64,000 nucleotides of DNA from the NCBI GenBank assembly GCA_017478965.1, contig JAFVCV010000045.1, forward strand, positions 29,057-93,056, written 5' to 3'. Source of the stretch: Ruminococcus sp. GTDB taxonomy: Bacteria > Bacillota > Clostridia > Oscillospirales > Ruminococcaceae. The number at the start of each line of letters is the position of its first letter. Position 1 is the first letter of the stretch. This document shows, piece by piece, positions 1 through 10,118 of this stretch. The position numbers and the translations under genes are program-made. Below the pieces are notes generated by a model. That model was not told where the DNA came from. It saw only the letters and a program-made list of their open reading frames with translations, and ran no database searches.

Positions 1-6
1 GACACG

Positions 7-279
7 GTGGCAGTGGACGAGAACGAGAGCGATATAGTAAGGCTGGAGCTTTTGAAGCTCACGGCGGACGCTCTTGTGACCTATCCCACCAAGTTCAAGA
101 CCGACGGCGTGGAAAAAAAGCAGCTGACCGATATGTGTGATAAGATAGAGGATATCAGCAAGACTATCGACCCCACTACTGACCAGACGCAGGAGCTTTA
201 CGATAAAGTAGTAAGCAACCTGACCAATGCGAGAAACAGTATCGAGATCGCTTTCTCCACAAAGCAGAGGGGGGAATGA
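7..279 (+). CDS. Small acidic protein of unknown function, possibly 5'-truncated by the window edge
   Basis: The frame is open to the first base of the window, so the GTG at 7 may be the true start or only an internal codon. The visible 90 residues are hydrophilic, acidic and probably helical, with no signal peptide, membrane segment or known motif. The stop lies one base before the ATG of the next gene, which points to co-transcription with the membrane proteins and the giant surface protein that follow. I do not recognise a family. Confidence 0.55.
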   Translation: MAVDENESDIVRLELLKLTADALVTYPTKFKTDGVEKKQLTDMCDKIEDISKTIDPTTDQTQELYDKVVSNLTNARNSIEIAFSTKQRGE

Positions 280-280
280 T

Positions 281-811
281 ATGTCGATAGGATTACAGGA
301 AACACTTTCGATAGTGGCTTTCATACTGGCCGGCTTATTCTTTCTGACGGCGATAGTGCTGTTCTTCGTGCTGAGGATACCCAATGTGGTGGGCTATCTC
401 ACCGGCGCCAACAGACAGAAGGCCATAGATTCCATCAGGAACAAGAACGTCAACAAGCATGACCTTGACAGCGGCGAGCTTGCGGCTTACGGCACCGTCA
501 GCGGGAACCTGAGCATGACCCAGAAGGTAAGCACCGCAAGACTGAATGATCTTAACGGTAAGGCCGGTGAGCTGACGACGGTACTGAATGAAGGAAATGC
601 GACCACAGTGCTCTCTCAGACCGCCGGGGCGACCACGGTCCTTGGAGACAGCGGCGCCACTACAGTTCTGCCGCAGCAGAGCTTTGTACCGGACAGCGGG
701 ACGGTGCTTGGCAGCGGAACGGCTCTGGATATGAGCCAGATGACAGGCATACAGCCTTTTACGGTGGAGTTTGAGATAAACTATACCGACAGTAAAGAGA
801 TAATAGAGTAA
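281..811 (+). CDS. Membrane protein with repeated TTVL motifs
   Basis: A 176-aa protein. I chose the ATG at 281 because a purine-rich GGGGGA site sits just upstream and it directly follows the previous stop; an upstream in-frame start at 227 would overlap that gene. Residues about 8-31 form one membrane segment (VAFILAGLFFLTAIVLFFVL). The rest is a polar tail with four TTVL elements (LTTVL, ATTVL, ATTVL, ATTVL) at roughly residues 98-132, followed by GTVL. Threonine-rich repeats of this type recall phosphothreonine docking segments of proteins recognised by FHA domains; that is inference, as no kinase or FHA gene is in the window. It is the second gene of the cluster leading to the giant Ig-like protein. 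Confidence 0.72.
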   Translation: MSIGLQETLSIVAFILAGLFFLTAIVLFFVLRIPNVVGYLTGANRQKAIDSIRNKNVNKHDLDSGELAAYGTVSGNLSMTQKVSTARLNDLNGKAGELTTVLNEGNATTVLSQTAGATTVLGDSGATTVLPQQSFVPDSGTVLGSGTALDMSQMTGIQPFTVEFEINYTDSKEIIE

Positions 812-826
812 GATAGAGGGATAAAA

Positions 827-1066
827 ATGAGCAGGACCAGAGTGCTGATGATATTGCAGATAGTTTTTGCAGTGCTGCTGCTGATATCTGTGATACTGAT
901 GAAGAGAGCGAGTATGCTCCGGCTGGCCACCGGCTCGGGTCTGCCGCTGATACTTAATGGTACAGCGTTCTGGGCAGGACTTATAGGGACTGTCACAGTG
1001 GCAGTTTTAAGGATAAAGAAAAAGGCGGACAAGGACAAAACGACATCTCACGGAAGGAAGAGGTAA
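827..1066 (+). CDS. Small two-segment membrane protein
   Basis: A 79-aa protein with two hydrophobic stretches (about residues 6-25 and 38-62) and a strongly basic C-terminus (KKKADKDK...GRKR) predicted to be cytoplasmic. It starts 15 bases after the preceding stop, and its stop lies 3 bases before the giant surface protein's ATG, so it is probably translationally linked to both. I recognise no family. Position suggests an accessory or assembly role for the neighbouring surface protein, which is inference only. Confidence 0.65.
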   Translation: MSRTRVLMILQIVFAVLLLISVILMKRASMLRLATGSGLPLILNGTAFWAGLIGTVTVAVLRIKKKADKDKTTSHGRKR

Positions 1067-1069
1067 GCA

Positions 1070-4000
1070 ATGAGGAACGAAAAAAGACTCTCCCAGAGAA
1101 TAACTTCATTCATGCTGGCAATGCTGATGTTCTTATTCACATTTGCTGATATGCCAGTCGTTTCAGCAGAGCCTGAAGAGGAAGAAGCGACGGTCAAGTC
1201 ACTTGTAGTCGTTGTCAGGGACACTGACGGCAATGCTATAAGTGATGCTGATGTTAAGGTGAAAACAGCCTCTGTCGGTGAAATGAGCGCAGCTTCTAAC
1301 AGCAGCGGCGAGGCTGAGTTCAGCGAGTTTTTCTCTGACACAGTGATAGATGATATCACTGTAGAGTACGAGGTGAGCTGCTCGGGATATCTGACCAATA
1401 AGGGGTCGGTGGACGTCAATGCGATAAAGGACTCCGGCAAGCTGAACAAGGTACTGCTCAAAGAAGGCTCTGAGAACGAGATAACTCTGGATTATCTGGG
1501 TATCAGCGGCACGACTGTGACCTATAATGAAGGTGTTCAGTCGCTTGTGAAACTGGACCCGGAAAAGACCTCAGAAAGGTCAGGCTATGATCTCAAGTAT
1601 AGAGTAAATATGTCTGAAGAAGAAAACGAGGCAAAGGCAAAAGATGCCAGTGATGGCTTTTATAATGTTACAGTTAATGTTTATGAGAAAGACACTTCCA
1701 CGCTTATTAAGGCTCTGGAACTCTATTCTGTCATAGAGAAAAGGTCTGTACAGCTCATGTTCAGCAATTCTGAAATAGACGAAAAGGTCGATGATCCTCA
1801 GGACTATACTATCAATAATAAGGTCTCCGATACCGGAGTGACTGGAGTCGAATATTCCATAGTTGAAGATACATGTGCTGTGGATGCGGTCATAGACAGC
1901 GGCACAGGTGAGCTTACTTTTAAGAGCGAGGGTTCAGTGGTCGTCAAGGCAGAGGCCGCTGATACTACCAACTACAAGTATGAGCCGGCGTATTATACAG
2001 CTACTGTAAACAAGAAGAATGATTCAGAAAATGAAGTGTTTGAAAAACACAGTTTCAGTATACTTTTGAAGCACGGTGACGAATCTAAGAGCTTTGGCGT
2101 TGCTTTTTCTAACTCAGGAAATAAAGACATCACTATCGAAATTGATAATGAAGATGTGGTAAAGAATAATTCATTGTCCGGAGAGAAGTACTATTTTCAA
2201 TTCCTTGCTGTAGGCCCTGGAAAGGCTACTGTCAAAGCTTACTCTGGATCAGAGCTGCTGGATAGCTTTGAAGTCAATGTAACGAAACAGTATAATCTGG
2301 AGTTCAGCGATGAACTTAAAGACTTGACTGTCGGTGATACGGTCGATGTATTGAAGAACGTTCCTGCTGCGATAGCAGATGATCTTAAATACGAAGTGGG
2401 CAGCGGGTGCAATATAGAAAACGGCAAGTTAAGATGCACTTCTCCCGGAAACTATACTGTCACCGTATCGCTGAAGGATAGCGCAAGCGAATTCTACGTA
2501 GTTGAACCTATAAAGAAGAACTTTACTGTGACCGGCGGCGCTCTGGGCGCAAGCATAGAGGGCGGAAATAAGATCTCACTGCCGCTCAGTGTTTCTGATA
2601 GAGAGATCACCCTTATCGCAGAAAGCTCCAATGGAGTCAGCGGCATAGGTATCAGTGCAGGCACTGTGACAAGTGACGTCTGCATGGCTGACGGTTCCGA
2701 GGCTCCTGCCGGTGCGCAGCTGGTAGAGGCAAGCGGTAATAAACTCATTGTGAAGGCCGGTATGTTCGGTACTGCGTATATCCCGGTCACTTTCAGCAAG
2801 AGCGGGTATTCAGATGAGACAGCAACGCTGGTTTTGTCTGTAGTGATGAAGGAAGAGTCAGGGCTTTATACAGTCACGTTGGAAAATGATGACAACAATA
2901 CCCAAGTGGGCAGGTCGGCAACTATAAAGGCCAAAGAAAGCAGCTCGAAAGTTGGCTTTAGTTACCATGAAGGTTCATTCAAAGATCAGCTTTCATATTC
3001 CAACGAAGGTAAGTGTACCAACAGAGTATATGTGCAGAAAGAAAGCGGCGAGATAGTACTCAGTGACAAGTGTAATTTTGCCATAGATACTACCGGACCT
3101 AAAGCTACTAAAATGTCGAGTGCTGTTTCTGGCATAGAAGTTGGTGGAGATTTAGAAGCAGGTTACACTTTTACACCTCAGAACAGCGACGACGAAGTTT
3201 CTCCCGTAAAAGCAAAAATATTTGCAGATGACATTGGTACATACACTTCAGGGATAAAGAGGTTTGTTATTGAGAAGAAGGGTGAAGACAGTTCATATTC
3301 CTACTGGTCCGATGCTACTGATCTATCGGGATCGGGGGATACGTATCAGGCATTTGTAACTGTTAACGAAGAAGGCGAGTATAGAGTTTATGCTGTCGAT
3401 AAAGCTGGTAATAAGAGCAATGCTATAAAATTCACAGCAAAAATAGACGGACAAAAGCCTACAGTAGTAATAAGCAAGATAGATGACGATACAGTCCAGG
3501 TCCAGGTGACTGATAATAACCTTGATGTAAGCAGTTTTGAAGGTACGATAACCAAGAAGGTATATGACGGTACAGAAGATGGTGGGGATATAGAAACCAC
3601 TATTGCTTTCAGCACGCTTACTTCTGACGGTTCAAATGTATATACTGCGTCGGCATCATTGACAGGCCCCGGCATATATCATATACAGGCGAGCTGTAAG
3701 GATGATAACGGTAACCCGGGCAGCGATTCTAAGGAATACGTTATCTCAGATGAATTTGATGCCGCTGACGGTTCAGCCAGTGTTAAAGGCTCAGAGATAA
3801 CAGATTATACGTATAAAAATACCGAATACCCTGATTATGACACCTGGCCATATTATAAGGGTTTAGTAAAACTCAATATCAATCTGAAAAAGTTCGTTGA
3901 TGTTGGTAAGATCTCTATAGAGGTAAATGTTTACGATCAGAAGGGCATACCCAGTGGAGAGGAAAGCACCTATTATCTTGGCAGCTCTCTGAAGACCAAT

Positions 4001-7000
4001 GACGAGGCAAGATCAAAGAACACGATACCGCGCAGAGAAAGATGGAAAACTACTGTCGTAGACGATGCAATAACCGAGCTAGTGGGTACTGGCGTTGTCG
4101 AGTTCCAGAAAGACGGATATTATGTTATCAAAGTTAAGTACGATGACGTTGTTTTCGATACTGTAAAATTCTGTGTTGACAACAATTCTGAGCTGACATC
4201 AGACAATAAGAGCGAGTTCATCTCCTATGAGTTTGTAGAGCCGAGGATCACAGACGTAGTTCTGAACAACCTTACCTTCGGTCTGTATAAACCTACCGTA
4301 AATGCAAAGGTATATGTAAGAGACGATATCACAGATGTCCAGAGGATCGGCTATTATTTAACTGATGTTGACGGGAATGATCTTACAACGGAGGAAACGG
4401 TAGATGTTTCAGGGTATCAGCATAAGACCAGGGAAATAACCTACGACGGAAAGACCTACACCGTTTACTATAAGGAGATCGATATCAGCTTTGAACCCGG
4501 CACCTTTGTGGGCAAGCTGGTAGTAAAGGCTTATGACGGCGCAGGAAATGATATAAGCACCAATGTTTGCGAGAATTTTACTTCGGCTTCTGAGGATAAG
4601 AAACTTGACGGTTTAGCTGTTGATAAGGATGAACCGGTGATAAGTTTCACGCATTATGCTGACGAACATCTGGAATTTGACAGCTACGTGACAAGTTATA
4701 AAGAGTATAATTTCAGGATCATAGACAATCTTTTTGATCAGAGTGATAATGCGGAACAGATCATAAGGGATCATCTTGAACTGACACTAAATGACGGTGC
4801 GTTTTTGTATTCGTCGCATAATATCGATGAGAATGATAGGTCGAAGGTGATCATCACCAAGGAAAGCGATACTGAGTACAGTGTAAAGTATATATATGAC
4901 GAATATGGTTACAGCAAGCTGACAGCTAAATACACAGACCTTGCCGGAAACTCTGTCAGCAGTATGCAAAAAAAGTATATCGTTGATGCATATGCGAAAT
5001 ATGAGAGCAAGGTTAGTGGTAACGTACTGGAGGGCAGCTCTGAGAATACTTACATCGGTGATGTGCAGTATTATTTCAGGTCAGGTTCCTGCATTAGTAC
5101 AGACCTTCTGACTGCAAAAGTAACTGTTACGGATGTTAACGGCAATTCCGTTATCGGCGAAGAGGACAGCGATACTTTCAAGGCTTATAATGAGAAACTG
5201 AACGATTATATCCACGATAATAACAACTGGAATACCGGGCTGACTGAGATAACTATCAAGGATATGTTCACTTATGAAGGCCGGTATGATGTGAGGATCT
5301 CATACAAGACGGGCAAGAGCACAAGCAAAGAAGTTTCCAGTGCGCAGTTTATTGTTGACAGTAAGAAACCTATAGATCTGTCACTGAAGGTAAAGGATAT
5401 CACGGTATCCGAGACCTTTGATCTGACAGAGCTTGATCCTAAGAATTTCGTATTCTTCAAGAACATCGCTTATGTTGCCATCAGTGCTTTTGATAAGACC
5501 TCAGGTATCGACCGTGTCGAGTATGTGCGTGTTGATGCAGTGACCGGCGATAAGTATAACGGCACTTTCAGGCCAGGGGACAGTGGCGTTTCTGTCACAG
5601 ACGGCGTTCTGACCTGTGACCTGGATGTTCCCCCCAACTATAGGGGCGATGTGGTCATCAAGGTCTTTGACAAGGCCGGTAATTATGAGAGTGCAAGTCT
5701 GTCGGGTATGTCGGAAAATCAGACCCTGGTTGTAGATGACAAGGAACCTGATATCAACGTGGAATACGAGAACGAGCCTGAGGAGTTCGGTCAAGGCAGC
5801 GTTCACTACTTCAACGGCAAGCGTACTGCTACTATCACTATAGCAGAGAAAAACTACTTCAATGACGATAGGATCACCGTCAAGGTGGGCAAGAGGTATC
5901 ATAGTGATGAGGAGTACATTTATAAGGAATATCCACTCGAACTGGATAGCACTGACAAAAAGGACCCAAAATATACCTGCAAAATCGAATTTACTGAGGA
6001 TGCAGAGTACAGTCTCGAAATAAAGGCTGCAGACTACTCCGGTAACAGCAGCAGCTATGAGAAAGAGTTCATCATTGATACTGTTGAACCGGTATTTACT
6101 GTTGAGTACGACAATAACGATGTTTACAGCGAGGGCGAAGAGGCTTTCGTCAATGCAGGCCACAGCGGTGAGACTTATGAGAATAAGTATTACAAGGCTG
6201 ACAGGACCGCAACATTCACTCTGGTGGAGCGCTATCCAGTATTCACCAGGATCGTGGATGATAAGTACTATCTGAATACGGATATACTTGTCAGGACCGA
6301 CGGCACTCAGTCATTTGCAGCTCAGAACATCGAGCTTGAATTTACTAAGACCGGCGCAGACACCTACACAGCAACTTATGAGTTCAAGGCTGATGAGACT
6401 GCACTTACCAGAGATTTCAAGGACTTCAAGGCAGCCATCAAGGACACCACAGACCATGCTGCCGAGATAACCGACACATTCACTGTTGATAAGAAGGCTC
6501 CTGAGATCGATATAGTCTTCGACAACAACGAAGGCCGTGACGGAACAGAGTTCTACAAAGGAGACCGTAAGGCTACCATGTCTATTGACGAGGCTAACTT
6601 CGATGCTGACGACGTGGTGCTCGTAATCAGGAAGAACGATAAGGCCATCGAGAAGGACCTGAAGTGGAAGGACGGCCCGGAGACTAACGGCAATCACCAT
6701 GTGATGACCTATGATTTCAAGGACGATGCAGACTATGACATAAGCTTAGACTACACCGACCAGGCAGGAAACGCAGGCGTAAGTAAGGACACCAGCTTCA
6801 CGGTGGACAAGACAGCTCCTGTTATAAAGGTTTCCTACGACAACAACTCTGTTCTCAACGGTAAGTATTTCAAGGCGGACAGAACTGCCACCATTGAGAT
6901 AACCGAGCATAACTTTGATCTGGATAAGCTGGAAGATGTGGTCATCACCGTGACACTTGACGGTACGGAAGACAGCAGATTTGCAGATATTGTCCATGAC

Positions 7001-10000
7001 AGAACAAAGTGGACCAGTGACGGCGATGTTCACACTGTCAAGATCACTTATGATGAGAACGTTGACTATACCTTTGATATCAGCTATACCGACCTTGCAA
7101 ACAACAAAAACAACGGCGTAGATTACGGCGGCTCTGCTGCACCTACGATTTTCACTGTCGATAAGATAGACCCTGTCATCAAGATCTCCTATGATAACAA
7201 CTCCGTTCAGAACGGTAAGTATTTCAAGGAGAACAGGACCGCTACCATCGAGATAACCGAGCATAACTTCAATACTGATATCCAGGATGCTGTTATCAGA
7301 GTTACCAGAGGCGGTGCTGAGGACAGCAGATTTAGATCACTTGTGGACAGCAAGGGCAACTGGACCAATTCAGGCGACACTCATACCATCGTTATCCCCT
7401 ACACAGAGGATGCAGATTATGAGTTCAGATTCAGCTATACTGACCTGGCAGGCAACGGCAACAGCGGTATAGATTACGGCAGCTCCGCTGCACCTGAGGA
7501 GTTCACTATAGATAAGGTGGCTCCTACAGGCTCGGTAAGTATAGGCACATGGGGACCCTGGAACGCTTATAATACAAGCTACAACTACAGCAGATGGTCC
7601 CGTGATCCCGTCAATGTACAGATCACCAATGCTGACTCCCTCAGCGGCGTGTTCAAGGCTGAGTATTTCAGAGCCTTTGAGGTTTACACTGAGGCACAGC
7701 TGAGAAACGTTACTAACTGGAGCGCATTGAAGACAGGCACAGACAATTTCAGCGTTTCTCCTAACGAGAAATTCATCGTTTACGCACACTTTGTAGATAT
7801 GGCAGGCAATGAGCTCTACATCTCCTCCAACGGAGTCATTGTGGACAACGCAGAGCCTGTGGTGGAGAAGGAGGCCCCGGAGATAACCCTCAGGACCAGA
7901 GGCTCCGCAAATGATATCTATAATCAGGACGTGAATGTTGACGTGGTCGTTATCGACACGGTAACAGCAGGCAATACTTACTCAGGTCTGAAAAGCGTGA
8001 CCTACGAGGTCACCAACATGGGCAAGACCACTCAGAGCGGCGAACTGTTCACATTCAGCAGAACAGACGCAGGCTTTGACGACCTGGTACAGAGGTTCGA
8101 GCGCAACTCGGCCATCAGAGTAAACTCTGCACAGAACAACAGCAACGAAGTTGAAGTAAAGGTAACTGCTGTGGATAACGCAGGCAACACTTCTTCTAAG
8201 GTATTGCAGCTGAAAATAGACGTTACGGCTCCTAGGATAAACGTTTCCTATGACAATAATGACGTTCAGAACGGCAAGTACTTCAAGAATGAAAGAACTG
8301 CTACTATTCAGGTAACTGAGAGAAACTTCAGCGGCAGCGACGTCAAGCTCAGTGTGGAAACTGTGGGCGGCGTGGTACCTCAGCTTTCAAGCTGGAGCAG
8401 GTCCGGCGGAGGAGGAAACGGCGACAGCACAGTATGGACTGCCACCCTGACTTACGCTGCGGACGGCGACTACACCTTCGATATAAGCTGCAACGATACT
8501 GCCGGCAACCCCAGCGGTGACGCTCAGTTCGCACAGAACACTGCCGCAGGCAAGGAGTTCACTGTCGATAAGACGCTGCCTATATTCGAGATAAGCTACG
8601 ACAACAACGACTACAGGAACTCGAACTATTATAAGGCAACAAGAGAAGCTGAGCTCACCATAAGAGAGCACAACTTCAACGACAGTAAGGTAGTTATCAC
8701 CCAGAGGTCCACTCTGGACGGCAAGGAGATAGCTGATCCCGCAGTCAGCAAGTGGGAAAAGGACGGCGACGATACTTATAAGGCTACTATCAAGTATGAT
8801 AAGGACGGCCACTATGAGTTCGGCATCACCTATACCGACGAGGCAGGCAACGAGATCGAGAAGTATGCAGGAGACGATTTCCATATCGACCTGACTACTC
8901 CGGCTGTTTCTATCGGCGATGTTAAGGCTAAGAAGTCCTATAACGGCAAGATAGCACCCAGCGTAAGCTTCAGTGATATCAACTACGATGCCGGCGGAGT
9001 TACTTTAGTTCTTACCGGCGCTAATTCCGGACAGGTATTCACCCTGACCGGCAGGAATATCAACGGCAGCGACAATATAAACGGCGCTGTGGCTGATGCG
9101 AACAACGGCACTGTGTTCACCTTCAACAACTTCAAGGAGATAAAGGCCGTTGACGATATCTATACACTGACTGCTGTCATCACCGATCTTGCAGGCAACA
9201 CCAATACCGCAAGCGTGGTGTTCTCAGTTAACAGGTTCGGTTCGACCTATGAGTTCAGTGAGGATATCGAGAAGATAAACAACAAGTTCACCAAGGATCC
9301 TCAGGATATCGTGATAACCGAGATCAACGGCACTGAGCTGAAGAACATAGATATCACGGTATTCAAGAACAATGAGACTATCGTGCTCAAGGAAGGCTCT
9401 GATTACTCCATCGAGAAGAAGGGCGGCGACGGTGAGTGGTATGAGTACAAGTATACCATTTACAAGAAGAACTTTGAAGACGACGGCGTCTACAGGATCT
9501 CCGTTCATTCGGAGGACGAGGCGGGCAATGTTTCCGAGAACACTCTTGACAACAAGAACAAGGAAATAACCTTTGCAGTAGACAACACACCGCCTGACAT
9601 CATCGTGACGAACCTTGAGGACGGCAAGACTTACCCTGTAACAAACATGACGGTTCGCATGAGCGTGGCTGATAATATCCAGCTCAAGAACGTTGTGGTA
9701 TATCTCGACGGCGAAGAGTACAAGAAGTGGGGTTCGGCTGAGATCGAGAGAATGCTCTCGGCCAACGAGGACTTCCTGTTCGATATCCCCGGAACATCGA
9801 ATTCTGCTCACGTTGTAAGGATCATCGGTACCGATAATGCCGGCAACGCAAGAGAGATAGAGATCAAGGATTTCTACGTAACGACCAACTTCTGGATCAG
9901 ATTTTACACTAACAAGCCGCTGTTCTTCGGCGTGCTTGGCGGTCTGGCAGTTCTGATCGGCCTGGTGATCTTCCTGATAATCTTCAGGAAGAAAGATAAG

Positions 10001-10012
10001 GACAAGAGGTAA
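1070..10012 (+). CDS. Giant Ig-like repeat surface protein (2980 aa)
   Basis: The protein begins with a signal peptide (hydrophobic core about 13-30, likely cleavage after VSA, residue 33) and an acidic linker. A carboxypeptidase-regulatory or Cna-B-like beta domain follows at about 42-135. The remainder is a long series of bacterial Ig-like modules. Many end in a D-x-AGN turn and an FTVDKTAP-type junction. From about residue 1560 to 2610 a related module recurs at least seven times, with a DNN...KYFK..RTATI.I.E.NF core. The C-terminus has one membrane helix (about 2950-2970) and a basic tail RKKDKDKR. There is no LPxTG, so anchoring is by the helix rather than a sortase. Likely an extracellular stalk, adhesin or scaffold. 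The ATG at 1070 has an AGGAAGAGG site. Confidence 0.85.
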   Translation: MRNEKRLSQRITSFMLAMLMFLFTFADMPVVSAEPEEEEATVKSLVVVVRDTDGNAISDADVKVKTASVGEMSAASNSSGEAEFSEFFSDTVIDDITVEYEVSCSGYLTNKGSVDVNAIKDSGKLNKVLLKEGSENEITLDYLGISGTTVTYNEGVQSLVKLDPEKTSERSGYDLKYRVNMSEEENEAKAKDASDGFYNVTVNVYEKDTSTLIKALELYSVIEKRSVQLMFSNSEIDEKVDDPQDYTINNKVSDTGVTGVEYSIVEDTCAVDAVIDSGTGELTFKSEGSVVVKAEAADTTNYKYEPAYYTATVNKKNDSENEVFEKHSFSILLKHGDESKSFGVAFSNSGNKDITIEIDNEDVVKNNSLSGEKYYFQFLAVGPGKATVKAYSGSELLDSFEVNVTKQYNLEFSDELKDLTVGDTVDVLKNVPAAIADDLKYEVGSGCNIENGKLRCTSPGNYTVTVSLKDSASEFYVVEPIKKNFTVTGGALGASIEGGNKISLPLSVSDREITLIAESSNGVSGIGISAGTVTSDVCMADGSEAPAGAQLVEASGNKLIVKAGMFGTAYIPVTFSKSGYSDETATLVLSVVMKEESGLYTVTLENDDNNTQVGRSATIKAKESSSKVGFSYHEGSFKDQLSYSNEGKCTNRVYVQKESGEIVLSDKCNFAIDTTGPKATKMSSAVSGIEVGGDLEAGYTFTPQNSDDEVSPVKAKIFADDIGTYTSGIKRFVIEKKGEDSSYSYWSDATDLSGSGDTYQAFVTVNEEGEYRVYAVDKAGNKSNAIKFTAKIDGQKPTVVISKIDDDTVQVQVTDNNLDVSSFEGTITKKVYDGTEDGGDIETTIAFSTLTSDGSNVYTASASLTGPGIYHIQASCKDDNGNPGSDSKEYVISDEFDAADGSASVKGSEITDYTYKNTEYPDYDTWPYYKGLVKLNINLKKFVDVGKISIEVNVYDQKGIPSGEESTYYLGSSLKTNDEARSKNTIPRRERWKTTVVDDAITELVGTGVVEFQKDGYYVIKVKYDDVVFDTVKFCVDNNSELTSDNKSEFISYEFVEPRITDVVLNNLTFGLYKPTVNAKVYVRDDITDVQRIGYYLTDVDGNDLTTEETVDVSGYQHKTREITYDGKTYTVYYKEIDISFEPGTFVGKLVVKAYDGAGNDISTNVCENFTSASEDKKLDGLAVDKDEPVISFTHYADEHLEFDSYVTSYKEYNFRIIDNLFDQSDNAEQIIRDHLELTLNDGAFLYSSHNIDENDRSKVIITKESDTEYSVKYIYDEYGYSKLTAKYTDLAGNSVSSMQKKYIVDAYAKYESKVSGNVLEGSSENTYIGDVQYYFRSGSCISTDLLTAKVTVTDVNGNSVIGEEDSDTFKAYNEKLNDYIHDNNNWNTGLTEITIKDMFTYEGRYDVRISYKTGKSTSKEVSSAQFIVDSKKPIDLSLKVKDITVSETFDLTELDPKNFVFFKNIAYVAISAFDKTSGIDRVEYVRVDAVTGDKYNGTFRPGDSGVSVTDGVLTCDLDVPPNYRGDVVIKVFDKAGNYESASLSGMSENQTLVVDDKEPDINVEYENEPEEFGQGSVHYFNGKRTATITIAEKNYFNDDRITVKVGKRYHSDEEYIYKEYPLELDSTDKKDPKYTCKIEFTEDAEYSLEIKAADYSGNSSSYEKEFIIDTVEPVFTVEYDNNDVYSEGEEAFVNAGHSGETYENKYYKADRTATFTLVERYPVFTRIVDDKYYLNTDILVRTDGTQSFAAQNIELEFTKTGADTYTATYEFKADETALTRDFKDFKAAIKDTTDHAAEITDTFTVDKKAPEIDIVFDNNEGRDGTEFYKGDRKATMSIDEANFDADDVVLVIRKNDKAIEKDLKWKDGPETNGNHHVMTYDFKDDADYDISLDYTDQAGNAGVSKDTSFTVDKTAPVIKVSYDNNSVLNGKYFKADRTATIEITEHNFDLDKLEDVVITVTLDGTEDSRFADIVHDRTKWTSDGDVHTVKITYDENVDYTFDISYTDLANNKNNGVDYGGSAAPTIFTVDKIDPVIKISYDNNSVQNGKYFKENRTATIEITEHNFNTDIQDAVIRVTRGGAEDSRFRSLVDSKGNWTNSGDTHTIVIPYTEDADYEFRFSYTDLAGNGNSGIDYGSSAAPEEFTIDKVAPTGSVSIGTWGPWNAYNTSYNYSRWSRDPVNVQITNADSLSGVFKAEYFRAFEVYTEAQLRNVTNWSALKTGTDNFSVSPNEKFIVYAHFVDMAGNELYISSNGVIVDNAEPVVEKEAPEITLRTRGSANDIYNQDVNVDVVVIDTVTAGNTYSGLKSVTYEVTNMGKTTQSGELFTFSRTDAGFDDLVQRFERNSAIRVNSAQNNSNEVEVKVTAVDNAGNTSSKVLQLKIDVTAPRINVSYDNNDVQNGKYFKNERTATIQVTERNFSGSDVKLSVETVGGVVPQLSSWSRSGGGGNGDSTVWTATLTYAADGDYTFDISCNDTAGNPSGDAQFAQNTAAGKEFTVDKTLPIFEISYDNNDYRNSNYYKATREAELTIREHNFNDSKVVITQRSTLDGKEIADPAVSKWEKDGDDTYKATIKYDKDGHYEFGITYTDEAGNEIEKYAGDDFHIDLTTPAVSIGDVKAKKSYNGKIAPSVSFSDINYDAGGVTLVLTGANSGQVFTLTGRNINGSDNINGAVADANNGTVFTFNNFKEIKAVDDIYTLTAVITDLAGNTNTASVVFSVNRFGSTYEFSEDIEKINNKFTKDPQDIVITEINGTELKNIDITVFKNNETIVLKEGSDYSIEKKGGDGEWYEYKYTIYKKNFEDDGVYRISVHSEDEAGNVSENTLDNKNKEITFAVDNTPPDIIVTNLEDGKTYPVTNMTVRMSVADNIQLKNVVVYLDGEEYKKWGSAEIERMLSANEDFLFDIPGTSNSAHVVRIIGTDNAGNAREIEIKDFYVTTNFWIRFYTNKPLFFGVLGGLAVLIGLVIFLIIFRKKDKDKR
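5755..8900 (+). repeat. Diverged tandem Ig-module repeats inside the giant surface gene
   Basis: Module starts (the DNN or equivalent turn) fall near 5755, 6103, 6508, 6829, 7180, 8242 and 8590, most about 320-400 bases apart. The copies at 6829 and 7180 are the most alike at DNA level, sharing near-identical stretches such as GGTAAGTATTTCAAGG and GATAACCGAGCATAACTT. This points to recent duplication or homogenisation within an older repeat family. Confidence 0.75.
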
Positions 10013-10020
10013 TAAACAAA

Positions 10021-10058
10021 AATAAGGCGGATGATGATGATTCATCGTCCGCTTTATT
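10021..10058 (+). terminator. Hairpin terminator after the giant surface gene
   Basis: AATAAGGCGGATGATG pairs with CATCGTCCGCTTTATT through a short loop, with G-U wobbles, 8 bases after the stop at 10012. There is only a short T-rich tail (TTTATT), so this is a moderate terminator call. Confidence 0.55.
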
Positions 10059-10118
10059 GGTGTTGGGGAGAGATATACACATAAATACTGGGAATGAAAA
10101 AATGTACTGAGGTGTGAG

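Noticed and set aside
5501-8884. Several long minus-strand frames across the giant surface gene
   Set aside because: They mirror the repeat structure of the real gene, have no ribosome sites and carry no recognisable domains.
1070-10012. LPxTG/NPQTN-type sortase substrate
   Set aside because: The C-terminus is a membrane helix and basic tail without a sortase motif before it, so it is not a visible substrate of the sortase B at 18318-19394.
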